Source: Haloferax denitrificans ATCC 35960
GTDB lineage: Archaea; Halobacteriota; Halobacteria; Halobacteriales; Haloferacaceae
Assembly: GCF_000337795.1 (NCBI RefSeq)
Contig: NZ_AOLP01000005.1
Span: forward strand, 62,001 to 126,000
Direction: 5' to 3'
DNA: 64,000 nucleotides
Position 1 is the stretch's first letter. Each line of letters opens with the position of its first letter. Of this stretch, positions 15,421 to 24,690 are shown piece by piece. Made by a program: the position numbers and the translations under genes. The notes under the pieces are model-generated. The model had not been told where the DNA came from and ran no database searches. It saw only the letters and a program-made list of their open reading frames with translations.

Positions 15421-17316
15421 TTATTCACCCACCTTGGGGACGAACTTCGTGCGGTTGTCTGGGAGCTCCTCGCCTTCGAGGAGCGCCGTCTCGAAGCCCT
15501 CGACGATGTCGGCGGGCTCGAACGGGTTGCCGTTGTACTTGAGGAGACTCGACATCTGGTCGCCGTAGCCGCCGAGTTCCTTGGAGATGAGTCCGCGGAA
15601 CTGGGCGGAGGCGGTCATCTCGACGACGAGCGCCTCGTCGACGCTGTCGAGGAACTCCGCGACCTGCTGTTTCGGGAACGGCATCATCTCGGAGACGCCG
15701 AGGACCTTGACCGAGTGGCCCTTCTCGTTGAGAACGTCGGCGGCCTCTTCGACGGTGCCCTGCTGGCTACCGAAGGTGATGAGACCGAGGTCGGCGTCCT
15801 CGTCGCCGTGGACCGTGTTGAACTCGCCGTCGGCGTCGAGTTCGGCGCGGATGTTGTCGACCTTCTGCATGCGGCGGTTCATCTGCGCGACGCGGTTCTC
15901 GGGGGACTCCGAGATGTGACCCGCGGGCATGTGCTCGTTACCCGTCGCGAGGTAGCGACCGCCCTTCTGGCCCGGCAGCGAACGCGGCGAGACGCCGTTT
16001 TCGGTGTCGTGCTGGAAGCGCTGGTACTTGCCGGAGTCGTCGTGCGGCGCGTCTTCGAGTTCCGCTTCCGTCAGGACCGAGCCGAGGTCGGCGTTCGGCT
16101 CCTCGTCGAAGACCGACGCCGGGACGTTCGAGAGCTCGCCGCCGAGCTTCTGGTCGTAGAGGACGATGGACGGAATCTGGTACTCGTAGGCGATCTGGAA
16201 CGCCTTTCGCGTCTGGTAGTACGCCTCGGCGGCGTTACCGGGCGCGAAGACGATGCGGTGGGAGTCGCCCTGCGAGGTGTACAGGACGTGTTCGAGGTCG
16301 GACTGCTCGGGCTTCGTCGGCATCCCCGTCGAGGGACCGGCGCGCATGGCCTCGACGAGCACGAGCGGCGTCTCGGTGATCTCGGCGAGACCGAGCGGCT
16401 CGGACATGAGCGAGAAGCCGCCACCGGACGAGCCGGACATCGCCTTGACGCCCGCGTGGGAGGCACCGATTGCCAGCGCGGCGGCGGCGATTTCGTCCTC
16501 CACCTGCTCGGAGATGCCGCCGAGCTCGGGGAGGTTCTGGGTCATGATGGTGAAGACTTCCGTCCACGGGGTCATCGGGTACCCCGCGATGAAGCGACAG
16601 CCCTCGTCGATGGCACCGTACGCGATGGCGTCGGAGCCGGAGAGAAGCACCTGCTCTTCGTCGTGTTCGCCGGTCGGCGCGGACACGTCGGGAGCCTCGA
16701 CGTCGTACTCCTCTTGGACCATCTCGTAGGCGTCGTCGAAGACGGTCAGGTTCGGTTCGAGAATCTTGTCGGGCATCGCGTCCGACATCAGGCTCTTGAT
16801 GACGTCGGGTTCGATGCCGGCGATGGCGCACGTGACGGCGACGCCGGCGGTGTTGCGCATGACCTCGCGACCGTGTTCGCGGGCGATGGTGCGCAGGTCG
16901 ATGTCGTAGACGTGCCAGTCGTTCTCCTCGACGCGCTCGTCGAAGTCCTCGATTTCGGAGGCGTCGAGCAGACCGGAGTCGTAGACGATGACGCCGCCTT
17001 CGTTGAGTTCGTCGAGGTTCTCCGACAGCGGCTTGATCTCCTCGTTGCCGTAGTAGGCACCCTCGCTCGGGTTGCGGGCGAAGGAGTCACCGAGGGCGAG
17101 GAGGAAGTTGTACCCGTCGCCGCGGGACTTGACGGGGTCGGCGCTGACGCGCACTTCCGTGTACGTGTGGCCACCGCGGATGCGCGATGGATAGTGTCGA
17201 TGCGTGAAAACGTGTAGCCCCGCTCGCATCAGGGCTTTGGCGAAGTTCTGGCTCGTCGAGGCGATACCGTCACCGGAACCCCCTGCGATACGCCAGATAA
17301 GTTCGTGGTCAGTCAT
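15421..17316 (-). CDS. porA: 2-oxoacid (pyruvate-type) ferredoxin oxidoreductase, alpha subunit (gamma-alpha fusion)
   Basis: A 631-residue protein in which the gamma domain (residues 1 to about 190, starting IWRIAGGSGDGIAS) is fused to the alpha pyrimidine-binding domain (about 215 onward; GYPMTPWTEV, EDEIAAAALAIGASHAG, SGSSGGGFSLMSEP). This two-subunit form without a ferredoxin-like delta subunit is the halophilic type. The start at 17316 follows a 5' leader of about 30-50 nt with an AT-rich element at about 17370-17378 and a short GCCCC/GGGGC hairpin at 17331-17343. Operon with porB downstream. Confidence 0.88.
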   Translation of the reverse strand: MTDHELIWRIAGGSGDGIASTSQNFAKALMRAGLHVFTHRHYPSRIRGGHTYTEVRVSADPVKSRGDGYNFLLALGDSFARNPSEGAYYGNEEIKPLSENLDELNEGGVIVYDSGLLDASEIEDFDERVEENDWHVYDIDLRTIAREHGREVMRNTAGVAVTCAIAGIEPDVIKSLMSDAMPDKILEPNLTVFDDAYEMVQEEYDVEAPDVSAPTGEHDEEQVLLSGSDAIAYGAIDEGCRFIAGYPMTPWTEVFTIMTQNLPELGGISEQVEDEIAAAALAIGASHAGVKAMSGSSGGGFSLMSEPLGLAEITETPLVLVEAMRAGPSTGMPTKPEQSDLEHVLYTSQGDSHRIVFAPGNAAEAYYQTRKAFQIAYEYQIPSIVLYDQKLGGELSNVPASVFDEEPNADLGSVLTEAELEDAPHDDSGKYQRFQHDTENGVSPRSLPGQKGGRYLATGNEHMPAGHISESPENRVAQMNRRMQKVDNIRAELDADGEFNTVHGDEDADLGLITFGSQQGTVEEAADVLNEKGHSVKVLGVSEMMPFPKQQVAEFLDSVDEALVVEMTASAQFRGLISKELGGYGDQMSSLLKYNGNPFEPADIVEGFETALLEGEELPDNRTKFVPKVGE

Positions 17317-17515
17317 ATGTTGAGCTCACGGCCCCGCTGGGGCGCTACCTGAAAAGTTGGGGAGGGTCCGATTAAAGACTTTGCTATGGATTAACAAGGA
17401 AAGATAATGAAGGACTTAATATTGTTAAACTGACTCACCCTCCCACCATCGAAAGTGGACGAACGGGCTGTCACGCCCGCCGAATAGAGTGAACGATAAC
17501 TCGGAATCGCGTTCG

Positions 17516-18724
17516 CTACTCGTTGTCGGGACTCGACGGGTGGTACGGCGTGTCGTACTCGCCGGCCTGCCCGTCGAGGCGGTCGGGGTTGATGCGTCCG
17601 CCGAGAAGCATGAAGTCGAGGATAGTCACGTAGAGCATCGCCTCGACGACGGGGACGCCGCGGGGCGGGAGCACGGGGTCGTGACGGCCGACGACCTGAA
17701 TCTCCTTTTCCTCGCCGGTCTCCCAGTCCACGGTCCGCTGTTTCTTCGGGATGGACGTGGGCGCGTGGAGCGTCAGTTCGCCGTACACCGGTTCGCCGGT
17801 CGTGATGCCGCCCTGAATGCCGCCGTGTTTGTTGCCGACGGGTCGGGGGTCGCCGCGCGCTCGCGGTTCGTCACCGCTCGCGTCTTCCGAGTCGCTCTGC
17901 GACTCGCTCTCGTCGAACTCCCAGTTCTCGTTGCGGTCGTGGCCGGTCCACTCGCGGGCCTCGCGGCCGAGGCCGAACTCGAACGCCGTCGCCGCCGGCA
18001 CCGACATGAGCGCCTGTCCGAGCCGCGCGGAAACGGAGTCGAACCGCGGCGCGCCGAGGCCGCGCGGGACGCCCTGCGCCTCGAAGTAAATCGAGCCGCC
18101 GATGGAGTCGCCTTCCTTCTGGTACTCCTCGATGAGCTCCTGCATCTCCGCGGCCGTCTCGGGGTGCGCACACCGCACGTCGTTTTCCTCCGTGTGCTCG
18201 CGCAGGTCGTCGAACGAGACCTCCGGCGCTTCCACGTCGCCGATCTGGTTCACGTGCGCCTTCACCTCGATGTCGTAGTCGCTCTGCTCGATGACCTGCT
18301 TGGCCACCGCGCCGGCGGCGACCCAGTTCACCGTCTCGCGCGCCGAGGAGCGACCGCCGCCGCCCCAGTTGCGCGTGCCGAACTTCGCCGAGTACGTGAA
18401 GTCGCCGTGGGAGGGCCGCGGCGCGGTCACGTACGGCTCGTACTTGCCCGAGCGGGCGTCCTTGTTCTGGACGACCATCCCGATGGGCGTGCCCGTCGTG
18501 TAGCCGTCCTGCACGCCGGAGTTGACGACGACGGCGTCCGGTTCGCCGCGGCTCGTCGTAATCATCGACTGGCCCGGCTTGCGTCGGTCCAGTTCCGCCT
18601 GTACGTCTTCGACCGACAGCTCCACGCCGGCGGGACAGCCGGACACCGTGACGCCCATCGCGTCGCCGTGGCTCTCGCCGTAGGTGGTCATCCGAAAGAG
18701 ACGACCGAATTCGTTGCCGTTCAT
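17516..18724 (-). CDS. aroC: Chorismate synthase
   Basis: A 402-residue enzyme that converts 5-enolpyruvylshikimate 3-phosphate to chorismate with reduced FMN as cofactor. Family motifs are all present: TYGESHG near the N terminus, DRRKPGQS, RPSHGD, FGTRNWGGGGRSSARET and the C-terminal DPVLPPRGVPVVEAM. About residues 270-290 there is a Ser/Asp/Glu-rich insertion not seen in bacterial enzymes, a usual kind of halophilic surface loop. Divergent from the DUF6653-like gene; aroA lies one gene away. Confidence 0.95.
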   Translation of the reverse strand: MNGNEFGRLFRMTTYGESHGDAMGVTVSGCPAGVELSVEDVQAELDRRKPGQSMITTSRGEPDAVVVNSGVQDGYTTGTPIGMVVQNKDARSGKYEPYVTAPRPSHGDFTYSAKFGTRNWGGGGRSSARETVNWVAAGAVAKQVIEQSDYDIEVKAHVNQIGDVEAPEVSFDDLREHTEENDVRCAHPETAAEMQELIEEYQKEGDSIGGSIYFEAQGVPRGLGAPRFDSVSARLGQALMSVPAATAFEFGLGREAREWTGHDRNENWEFDESESQSDSEDASGDEPRARGDPRPVGNKHGGIQGGITTGEPVYGELTLHAPTSIPKKQRTVDWETGEEKEIQVVGRHDPVLPPRGVPVVEAMLYVTILDFMLLGGRINPDRLDGQAGEYDTPYHPSSPDNE

Positions 18725-18830
18725 TACCCGCCCCTCGGGGGGCCGCCCATTTAGTGTTTGTAGAAAGCCGCAATCGTGGGCGGGGGTTCGGCGACCCCAC
18801 GTTCATGCTCGACGCCGACGAACCGGGCGT

Positions 18831-19358
18831 ATGGACTCACCGCCCTCCACCGACCCCGCCGGCTCCGCCACCGACTCCGACCCCACCGACTCCGACGCGT
18901 CCGGCCTCCGCGACCGCTTCGAAGCCGCGTTCTGGGAGCGCCACGCCAACCCGTGGAGCGCCGGCACGCGCATTCTCGTCTACCCGGTGTTGATGTACGC
19001 CGTCTACCGGCGGGACCGCCGGCTCTTCCTCGCCGCCGTCGCCTTCACCGCCGTCAACCCCGTGTTGTTCCCACGGCCCGCGCGCACGGACAACTACCTC
19101 AGTCGAATCGTCCTCGCCGAGCGCGAGTGGCTCGACGCCGAGCGCGGGACGATGGGTCTCGACTACCCGAACGTGCTCAACGTCCTCAACGTCCCGGTCA
19201 CGCTCTACGCCTTCGTCTCGGCGATTCGGCGCAGGCCGGTCGGCACGCTCCTCGGCACGCTCGGCGTGATGGCCCTCAAGTTCTGGTGGGTCGACGCCAT
19301 CGTCAAGGAGACGGGCGTGACGGGTCGCGGCCCGGAAGAACCGGAGTCAGCGGAGTGA
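18831..19358 (+). CDS. DUF6653-like membrane protein
   Basis: A 175-residue protein with a Ser/Thr/Asp-rich N terminus (1-25), the string ERHANPWSAGTR and then about four hydrophobic segments (42-60, 63-78, 118-135, 138-155). It matches the haloarchaeal DUF6653 family as I recall it; function unknown. The ATG at 18831 is preferred because conserved sequence begins soon after it. It sits between aroC (divergent) and aroA (convergent), but nothing links it to aromatic synthesis. Confidence 0.7.
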   Translation: MDSPPSTDPAGSATDSDPTDSDASGLRDRFEAAFWERHANPWSAGTRILVYPVLMYAVYRRDRRLFLAAVAFTAVNPVLFPRPARTDNYLSRIVLAEREWLDAERGTMGLDYPNVLNVLNVPVTLYAFVSAIRRRPVGTLLGTLGVMALKFWWVDAIVKETGVTGRGPEEPESAE

Positions 19359-19385
19359 GTTCAACGTCGCCGCGGGGTCGCGCCC

Positions 19386-20678
19386 TCAGTTTTCGGTCAT
19401 GTCGGCACCGAGGTCGCGCATCGCCTCGAAGAAGTTCGGGAACGACACGTCGACGTGTTCGCTTCCCGCAATCGTCGTCTCGCCCTCGGCGACGAGGCCC
19501 GCGACGGCGAGCGACATGACGATGCGGTGGTCGCCGCGGCCGTCGACCGCCGCGCCGACGAGGTCGGTCTCGCCGCCGTGAATCGTGAGGCGGTCTTGTT
19601 GTTCGGTGACGTTCGCGCCCATCTCCGCGAGTTCCTCCGCCATCGCGCTCACGCGGTCGGTCTCCTTGAAGCGGACGTGCTCGCAGTTCTCGATGACCGT
19701 GTCGCCGTCGGCGATAGCGCCGAGGACCGCGATGGTCGGAAGCAGGTCGGGCGTGTCGCCCACGTCCACGGTCGTCCCGGTGAGGTCGGCCGCGGAGACC
19801 ACCAGTTCGCCGGCGTCCTCGTCCCAGTCCACCGTCGCGCCCATGTCGCGGACGATGTCGACGATGGCGCTGTCGCCCTGCGCGGACGGTCGCGCGCCCT
19901 CGATGACAACGTCCTCGCCCTCCGCGCCGGCGACCGCGCCGGCCGCGAGCAGGTACGAGATAGACGAGAAGTCACCGGGGACGCTGTACGCGCCGCCCTC
20001 GGGGGCGTACGACTGGCCGCCGGGGACCGAGAAGCCGGCGTCGGTCCGGGTCGCCTCGACGCCGAAGTCGGCGAGGAGTTCGAGCGTGATGTCGACGTAC
20101 GGCGAGGATTTGAGCTCCGTCGTGAGTTCGACGTCGATGCCCTCATCCGTCACCGCGCCGGCCATGAGGAGCGCCGTGATGAACTGCGAGGAGACGTCGC
20201 CGGGAATCTCGACGGTGCCGCCGGTCATCCCGTCGCCGACGACGAGCGGGGCCTGCCCGTTTCGGCGCGTGCTCTCGGCGCGGCCGTCGAGGTCGAAGAC
20301 GGCGTCGAGAAGCGGGCCGTGGGGCCGCGAGCGGAGCGACGCGTCGCCCGTGAGGACCGTCAGGCCGTCGCCGAGGGCCGCACAGCCGGTGACGAGGCGC
20401 ATCGTCGTCCCCGAGTTCTCGCAGTTGACCACGTCGTCGGGCGTGCCCGGCCGGCCGCCGAAGCCGACGACCTCGACCGTCTGGCCGTCGCGGTCGACCG
20501 ACCCGCCGAAGGCCTCGACCGCGCGCATGGTCGCCTTGGTGTCGGCGCTGACGAGCGCGTCGCGGACGACCGCCTCGTCGCTGTAGCCCGCGGCGAGGAC
20601 GGCTCTGTGGGTGTAACTCTTCGACGGCGGCGCTCGGGTGCGTCCGGCGACCCGAGACGGGGAGACGTGCGCGTCCAT
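19386..20678 (-). CDS. aroA: 3-phosphoshikimate 1-carboxyvinyltransferase (EPSP synthase)
   Basis: A 430-residue enzyme joining shikimate 3-phosphate and phosphoenolpyruvate. Motifs include [10 protein letters not shown] (PSKSxTxR), NSGTTMRL (the Gly-rich loop for phosphoenolpyruvate) and [20 protein letters not shown] near residues 330-350. The glycine-rich loop reads CENSGTTMR, with no substitution obvious by eye. Start at 20678 chosen because the upstream 34 codons in frame are unlike family N termini and hold a 7-bp inverted repeat that looks regulatory. Confidence 0.94.
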   Translation of the reverse strand: MDAHVSPSRVAGRTRAPPSKSYTHRAVLAAGYSDEAVVRDALVSADTKATMRAVEAFGGSVDRDGQTVEVVGFGGRPGTPDDVVNCENSGTTMRLVTGCAALGDGLTVLTGDASLRSRPHGPLLDAVFDLDGRAESTRRNGQAPLVVGDGMTGGTVEIPGDVSSQFITALLMAGAVTDEGIDVELTTELKSSPYVDITLELLADFGVEATRTDAGFSVPGGQSYAPEGGAYSVPGDFSSISYLLAAGAVAGAEGEDVVIEGARPSAQGDSAIVDIVRDMGATVDWDEDAGELVVSAADLTGTTVDVGDTPDLLPTIAVLGAIADGDTVIENCEHVRFKETDRVSAMAEELAEMGANVTEQQDRLTIHGGETDLVGAAVDGRGDHRIVMSLAVAGLVAEGETTIAGSEHVDVSFPNFFEAMRDLGADMTEN

Positions 20679-20697
20679 ACGCGAGGGGTCGGCAGGG

Positions 20698-20717
20698 TCC
20701 GGTATCAGGGTACCGGA
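20698..20717. promoter_or_regulatory. Inverted repeat upstream of aroA
   Basis: TCCGGTA, six nt (tcaggg), TACCGGA: a perfect 7-bp inverted repeat 20-39 nt before the aroA ATG, over the expected promoter. Candidate operator. Confidence 0.35.
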
Positions 20718-21006
20718 CGCGGCGACGTTCTCCCGGACGGCGACGGCGACGCTGTCGCTCGATTTCGTATTTGCCAACAAACATATGCCGCAATCGGACG
20801 TACTGTACGTCGGCGAAACAGCGCCGGGGGCACCAACACAACAGTCGCGACGCCGACTCGCACGGCGCTTGCACGGCGCTCGCGGCGAGTTCCGGCGGAC
20901 AATCCGCGGCGCGTCTCCCGCCCGAAGGGGCGTGCCGCGGAGCCGATACCGGAACCCGCCGACCGCGACGCGAGGGCTTTACTACCGGCCGGGCGAACTC
21001 CGGCGT
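20718..21006. other. Spacer between aroA and the M24 peptidase gene
   Basis: With the aroA upstream repeat this makes about 330 nt without a gene. It carries an AT-rich patch (about 20759-20790) and, at 20797-20811, a 15-bp palindrome GACGTACTGTACGTC with a central T. The peptidase gene has no clear TATA box close to its ATG. No small gene is supported. Confidence 0.5.
20797..20811. promoter_or_regulatory. 15-bp palindrome in the aroA-pepQ spacer
   Basis: GACGTAC-T-GTACGTC, a perfect dyad next to the AT-rich patch. It could serve either of the divergent genes. Binding protein unknown. Confidence 0.3.
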
Positions 21007-22182
21007 ATGGAACCCGATTTCTCACCGCTGGCCGAGTTCCTCGGTGACGAGTTCGACGGCTATCTCATCTCGGCCGACGGGAGCGACTCCAACCAGCTGT
21101 ACCTCTCCGGGTTCGACGCGCCGGACCCGTACGTGACGCTCTACACGCCCGAGGGAATCCACCTCCTCGTCTCGACGCTGGAGTTCGGCCGCGCGAAGAA
21201 AGAGAGCCGCGCCGACACCGTCTCGCGGCTCTCCGACTACGACTACCGCGACAACTACGCCGAACACGGCGCGGTCGTCGGCAAGGCCAAGACGGTCGCG
21301 GCGTTCCTCGCCGACCACGACGTCGCGTCGCTGGCGGTCCCCGCGGACTTCCCGCTCGGCACCGCCGACGCCCTGCGCGAGGAGGGCGTCGCGGTCGAAG
21401 CCGAAATCGACGACGTGCTCACGAACATCCGCGCGGTGAAGACCGACGAGGAAATCGAGCATATCCACGCCGCGCAGGACGCCAACGAGGCCGCGATGCG
21501 CGCCGCCGAGGGGCTCATCCGCGACGCCGACGTGGCCGACGACGGCACGCTCACCCACGAGGGCGAACCGCTGACGAGCGAGCGCGTCAGAGAGGAAATC
21601 GAGGTGACGCTCCTGCGACACGGCTGTGCCCTCGACGAGACAATCGTCGCCTGCGGGGCCGACGCCGCCGACCCCCACGACCGCGGGAGCGGCCCGCTCC
21701 GGGCCGACGAGGCCGTCATCATCGACATCTTCCCGCGCGACAAGGAGACGAAGTACAACGGCGACATGACCCGGACGTTCGTGAAGGGCGAGCCGTCGCC
21801 CGAAATCCGCGAGTGGTTCGACCTCACCGAGGAGGCGTTCGAGGCCGCCCTCGACGCCGTCGAACCCGGCGCGACCGGCAAAGACGTCCACGACGCCGTC
21901 TGCGACGTGTACGAGGCGGCCGGCGAGAACACGCTCCGCGCGGACCCCTCGGCGGAGACCGGTTTTATCCACAGCACGGGCCACGGCATCGGCCTCGACG
22001 TACACGAACTCCCCTCGCTGAGTCCGAGCGGCGAGGAGCTTCGGCCCGGCCACGTCATCACCATCGAGCCGGGGCTGTACGACCCCGACATCGGCGGCGT
22101 CAGAATCGAGGACCTCGTGGTCGTCACCGAAGACGGCTACGAGAACCTGACCGAGTACCCGGTCGAACTCGTCGTCGAGTAG
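21007..22182 (+). CDS. M24B-family metallopeptidase (Xaa-Pro aminopeptidase/prolidase type)
   Basis: A 391-residue pita-bread-fold peptidase. The five metal ligands are visible in order: D in VIIDIFPR, D in NGDMTRTF, H in IHSTGHGIGLD, E in ITIEPGLY and E in VRIEDLVVV. The N-terminal 130 residues form the creatinase-like domain. It removes N-terminal residues before proline or splits X-Pro dipeptides in the cytoplasm. Single gene; followed by convergent thioredoxin-like gene. Confidence 0.9.
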   Translation: MEPDFSPLAEFLGDEFDGYLISADGSDSNQLYLSGFDAPDPYVTLYTPEGIHLLVSTLEFGRAKKESRADTVSRLSDYDYRDNYAEHGAVVGKAKTVAAFLADHDVASLAVPADFPLGTADALREEGVAVEAEIDDVLTNIRAVKTDEEIEHIHAAQDANEAAMRAAEGLIRDADVADDGTLTHEGEPLTSERVREEIEVTLLRHGCALDETIVACGADAADPHDRGSGPLRADEAVIIDIFPRDKETKYNGDMTRTFVKGEPSPEIREWFDLTEEAFEAALDAVEPGATGKDVHDAVCDVYEAAGENTLRADPSAETGFIHSTGHGIGLDVHELPSLSPSGEELRPGHVITIEPGLYDPDIGGVRIEDLVVVTEDGYENLTEYPVELVVE

Positions 22183-22215
22183 CCGGCGCGATGGACGCGA
22201 AACCGGCGTGAAAAC

Positions 22216-22737
22216 TTAGCTGTCGAGGGCGTTGTCGCCCGTCGGGCCGGCGGCGGCCGACGCGTCGGTCCACCCGGAGTTGGCCTCGCGCCACTGTTTC
22301 AGCAGGTCCTCCAGCGCGTCGGCCGTCTCGGACGTGAGAACGCCCGCGGCCTGCCGGACGACCGTTCCATCCTCGATGAGAAGCGCGTAAATGTTCCCCT
22401 CGCCGAGCAGTCCGAGGCGGCGCTGGAGCGCGGTCTTGTCCACCCGCGCGATGAGCGCGTTGTCGTGGGGGCGGCTCCGGGCCGCCTCCGGAGACATCCC
22501 GCCGCCGGCCATCGGCGGCATCATCCCGCTTCGCCCGCCGAGGACGAGCAGTTCGTAGTAGCCGAAATGGCCGTACGTCTCGCACAGCTCCTTCGCGAAC
22601 CCGCGCCACGACCCGACCAGCGACTGCTGGCGGCGGTCGAAGCTGATGAGCACGAGCGTCTGTTCGCCCTCTAAGTCGTCCGGAAGGACCACCTTCTGGC
22701 CGCTCGTGTCTCGTGTCGGGAGGCGAGGGAACTCCAT
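22216..22737 (-). CDS. Conserved hypothetical, thioredoxin-fold-like (peroxiredoxin/ATP10-like)
   Basis: A 173-residue soluble protein. Residues 26-50 (LVLISFDRRQQSLVGSWRGF) resemble the first strand-helix unit of peroxiredoxin-like and ATP10-like thioredoxin folds, and the C-terminal half (IARVDKTALQRRL, then IYALLIEDGTVVRQAAG) fits the remaining strands. There is no CxxC and only one cysteine, so redox catalysis is doubtful. A Met/Gly-rich loop lies at about 72-83 (MMPPMAGGGMSPEAA). Function unknown. Confidence 0.6.
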   Translation of the reverse strand: MEFPRLPTRDTSGQKVVLPDDLEGEQTLVLISFDRRQQSLVGSWRGFAKELCETYGHFGYYELLVLGGRSGMMPPMAGGGMSPEAARSRPHDNALIARVDKTALQRRLGLLGEGNIYALLIEDGTVVRQAAGVLTSETADALEDLLKQWREANSGWTDASAAAGPTGDNALDS

Positions 22738-22908
22738 GCGCTATGCGATTCCCCACCGGTAGATAAGTCTAATTGCCGATTCGGTAAAGTGTCGCGCTGG
22801 CGAGCCTGTTTTCGCGGTATCGACGGCGCGTGAACTCATCGCGCGTGTATTCGGGTTTATCAGATATAAACGTCCGCCCCCGAGTCTCAGCGCCGATAAC
22901 CGGGGGCG

Positions 22909-23754
22909 TCAGCGTTCGTAGTCGGGGTCGAACAACCGCGCCGACATCGGACCGGGGTCGCTCCCCTCGACGACCGCGTACGAAGCGAAGTCGTCGACGC
23001 CCGCCTCGGACAGCAGTTCCTCGTCGTAGAACGCGTTGCCGGTGCAGTCCCTCGGGTCGCGCGAGAACAGTTCGGCGACGGCGTCGCACATGATCTGCGG
23101 GGTGCGCCAGTCCTCGGGCGTGCCCATCCCGAAGTGCCGCGTCGCCTCGGACTCGATGGCGGCGACCGGCCACAGCGCGTTCACGCCGATGTCGTCGGCG
23201 GCGAGCTCGCCCGCCAGCGACTGCGCGATGAACGTCATGCCGTACTTCGAGAGCGCGTAGGCGACCTTCCCCGGCGCGGGCCGGGCGGGCATCGGCGGCG
23301 AGAAGGTGACGACGTGGGCGCGGTCGCTCTCGCGGAGGTGCGGGAGCGCGGCGTGCGTGGTCGCATAGGCCCCGCGGGCGTTCACGTCCATGAGGAGGTC
23401 GAACCGCTTCGGCGGCGTGTCCTCGAAGCCGGCGATGTGAATCGCGCCCGCGTTGTTGACGACGAAGTCGATGCCGCCGAAGGCGTCGACCGTCTCGTCG
23501 ATGGCCGTCCGCACCGAGTCGTCGTCGCGCACGTCGAGTTGACACCAGATGGAGTCGCCGCCGCGCTCGCGTATCTCCTCCGTCGTCTCGACGATGGTTC
23601 CGGGGAGGCCCTCGCGCCCGTCGACGGTCTTGCCCGTCGAGACGACGTTCGCGCCCCGGTCGGCCAAGTCGAGCGCGATGGCCTTCCCGATGCCGCGACT
23701 GGTTCCCGTGATGAAGGCCGTCCGACCCTCGAAATCAACATCATCGAATGCCAT
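22909..23754 (-). CDS. Short-chain dehydrogenase/reductase (HSDL2-like)
   Basis: A 281-residue SDR. The cofactor motif TGTSRGIG lies at about 16-23, NNAG at about 99-102, and the active site reads Y-A-L-S-K (YALSKYGMTFIAQSLAGEL); the catalytic serine position is in FSPPMP rather than the usual S-S. The long insertion after GK(T) is that of the HSDL2-like classical SDRs, which accept NADP(H). Substrate unknown. A 170-nt upstream spacer holds an AT-rich stretch (around 22855-22870, tttatcagatataaac) on the downstream side of the gene, so it is likely unrelated. Confidence 0.82.
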   Translation of the reverse strand: MAFDDVDFEGRTAFITGTSRGIGKAIALDLADRGANVVSTGKTVDGREGLPGTIVETTEEIRERGGDSIWCQLDVRDDDSVRTAIDETVDAFGGIDFVVNNAGAIHIAGFEDTPPKRFDLLMDVNARGAYATTHAALPHLRESDRAHVVTFSPPMPARPAPGKVAYALSKYGMTFIAQSLAGELAADDIGVNALWPVAAIESEATRHFGMGTPEDWRTPQIMCDAVAELFSRDPRDCTGNAFYDEELLSEAGVDDFASYAVVEGSDPGPMSARLFDPDYER

Positions 23755-23868
23755 GGTTTCCTATCGGCTAACGACCACTTGACGGTTCGGACACCGGGTG
23801 TCGGTTGAACGCGGTTTGCGGGTCGGGCGCAGGTGGGGGTCTCGCCGGGAGTCCTGCGCAGAGGTCGC

Positions 23869-24564
23869 TCAGTCTGACGCCGAGAATCCACGGAGGCCGT
23901 CCAGCGGGAGATTACCCTCACCGCTGGCACGCACCGTCTTCCCGGCGATACCGGGATGGGACGCCTGCACAGTAAACTGACAGTACAGCGTCTTCGGGAG
24001 CGACTCGGTCGTCGGAGCGAACACGGCCGGGACGATAATCGTCCCCTGCGTCTGCACGTCTCGGAGTTCGATCACGGTCCGCTTAGTGGTGCTCTTGCGG
24101 TCGTAGTACGTCGAAAAGCCCTTCCACTGTCCCGGCGGCTCGACGCGGGTCGCGTAGCTGGTCGCCTTCTCGTACGACGACGGCGGTTCGAACCGGAAGC
24201 GAAACCAGTCGGGGCGGTACCCCTCGTAGGGTTCGTCGGCGGCGAGCCCACCGATGGTCGAGTTGAACTGGAGCGATAGCGTCGGGAAGCGGCCTTCGAG
24301 GCGGTCGACCCGTCTCGCTTCCACGGCCGCGTACCCAATGCCGTCCTCGTCGCCCTCGCGCCGCGGGTACCGCCAGAGAATTTCGGGAAATCCCAAACCG
24401 CTTCCGTCCCGTACCGTCGTCTCAGCATGGACTCGTTCGGGGCCGAGTCCTGGCACTCGCCCGCTACAACCGGCGATACCGGCGACGACCGCTGACCCGA
24501 ACCCGGCGAGGACGCGTCGTCGGGTCCGCTGTTCGGCATCGGAGTCTGAACTGGGGGAGGGCAT
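23869..24564 (-). CDS. Hypothetical Tat-exported lipoprotein
   Basis: A 231-residue protein with a twin-arginine signal (RTRRRVLAGFGS, about 13-24) and a lipobox ending in IAGC (Cys at about 33), so it is exported folded and anchored by lipid outside the cell. The mature part (about 200 residues, strand-rich: RVHAETTVRDGS, ATSYATRVEPPGQW, TVIELRDVQTQGTIIVP) has one further cysteine and no motif I recognise. Halophilic lipoproteins of this size are common. Divergent from tyrA. Confidence 0.7.
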   Translation of the reverse strand: MPSPSSDSDAEQRTRRRVLAGFGSAVVAGIAGCSGRVPGLGPERVHAETTVRDGSGLGFPEILWRYPRREGDEDGIGYAAVEARRVDRLEGRFPTLSLQFNSTIGGLAADEPYEGYRPDWFRFRFEPPSSYEKATSYATRVEPPGQWKGFSTYYDRKSTTKRTVIELRDVQTQGTIIVPAVFAPTTESLPKTLYCQFTVQASHPGIAGKTVRASGEGNLPLDGLRGFSASD

Positions 24565-24690
24565 CGTCGTTCGTTAGCATCTATTCTGTCATCGAAATAA
24601 CTGGTGGTTCGGACGCCTCCAGCCGACTGGTCTCGCCACACCCGCCGCCACCGATTCCCTTTTGCCCGCCGCACCTCCACACCCGTACCG

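Noticed and set aside
14485-17217. 910-codon plus-strand frame opposite porA-porB
   Set aside because: Antisense shadow; porA and porB on the minus strand have all family motifs.
22738-22908. Small gene in the spacer before the SDR stop
   Set aside because: Frames through it read only by chance (SDKPEYTRDEF-like) and are not conserved-looking; the AT-rich patch has no clear start behind it.
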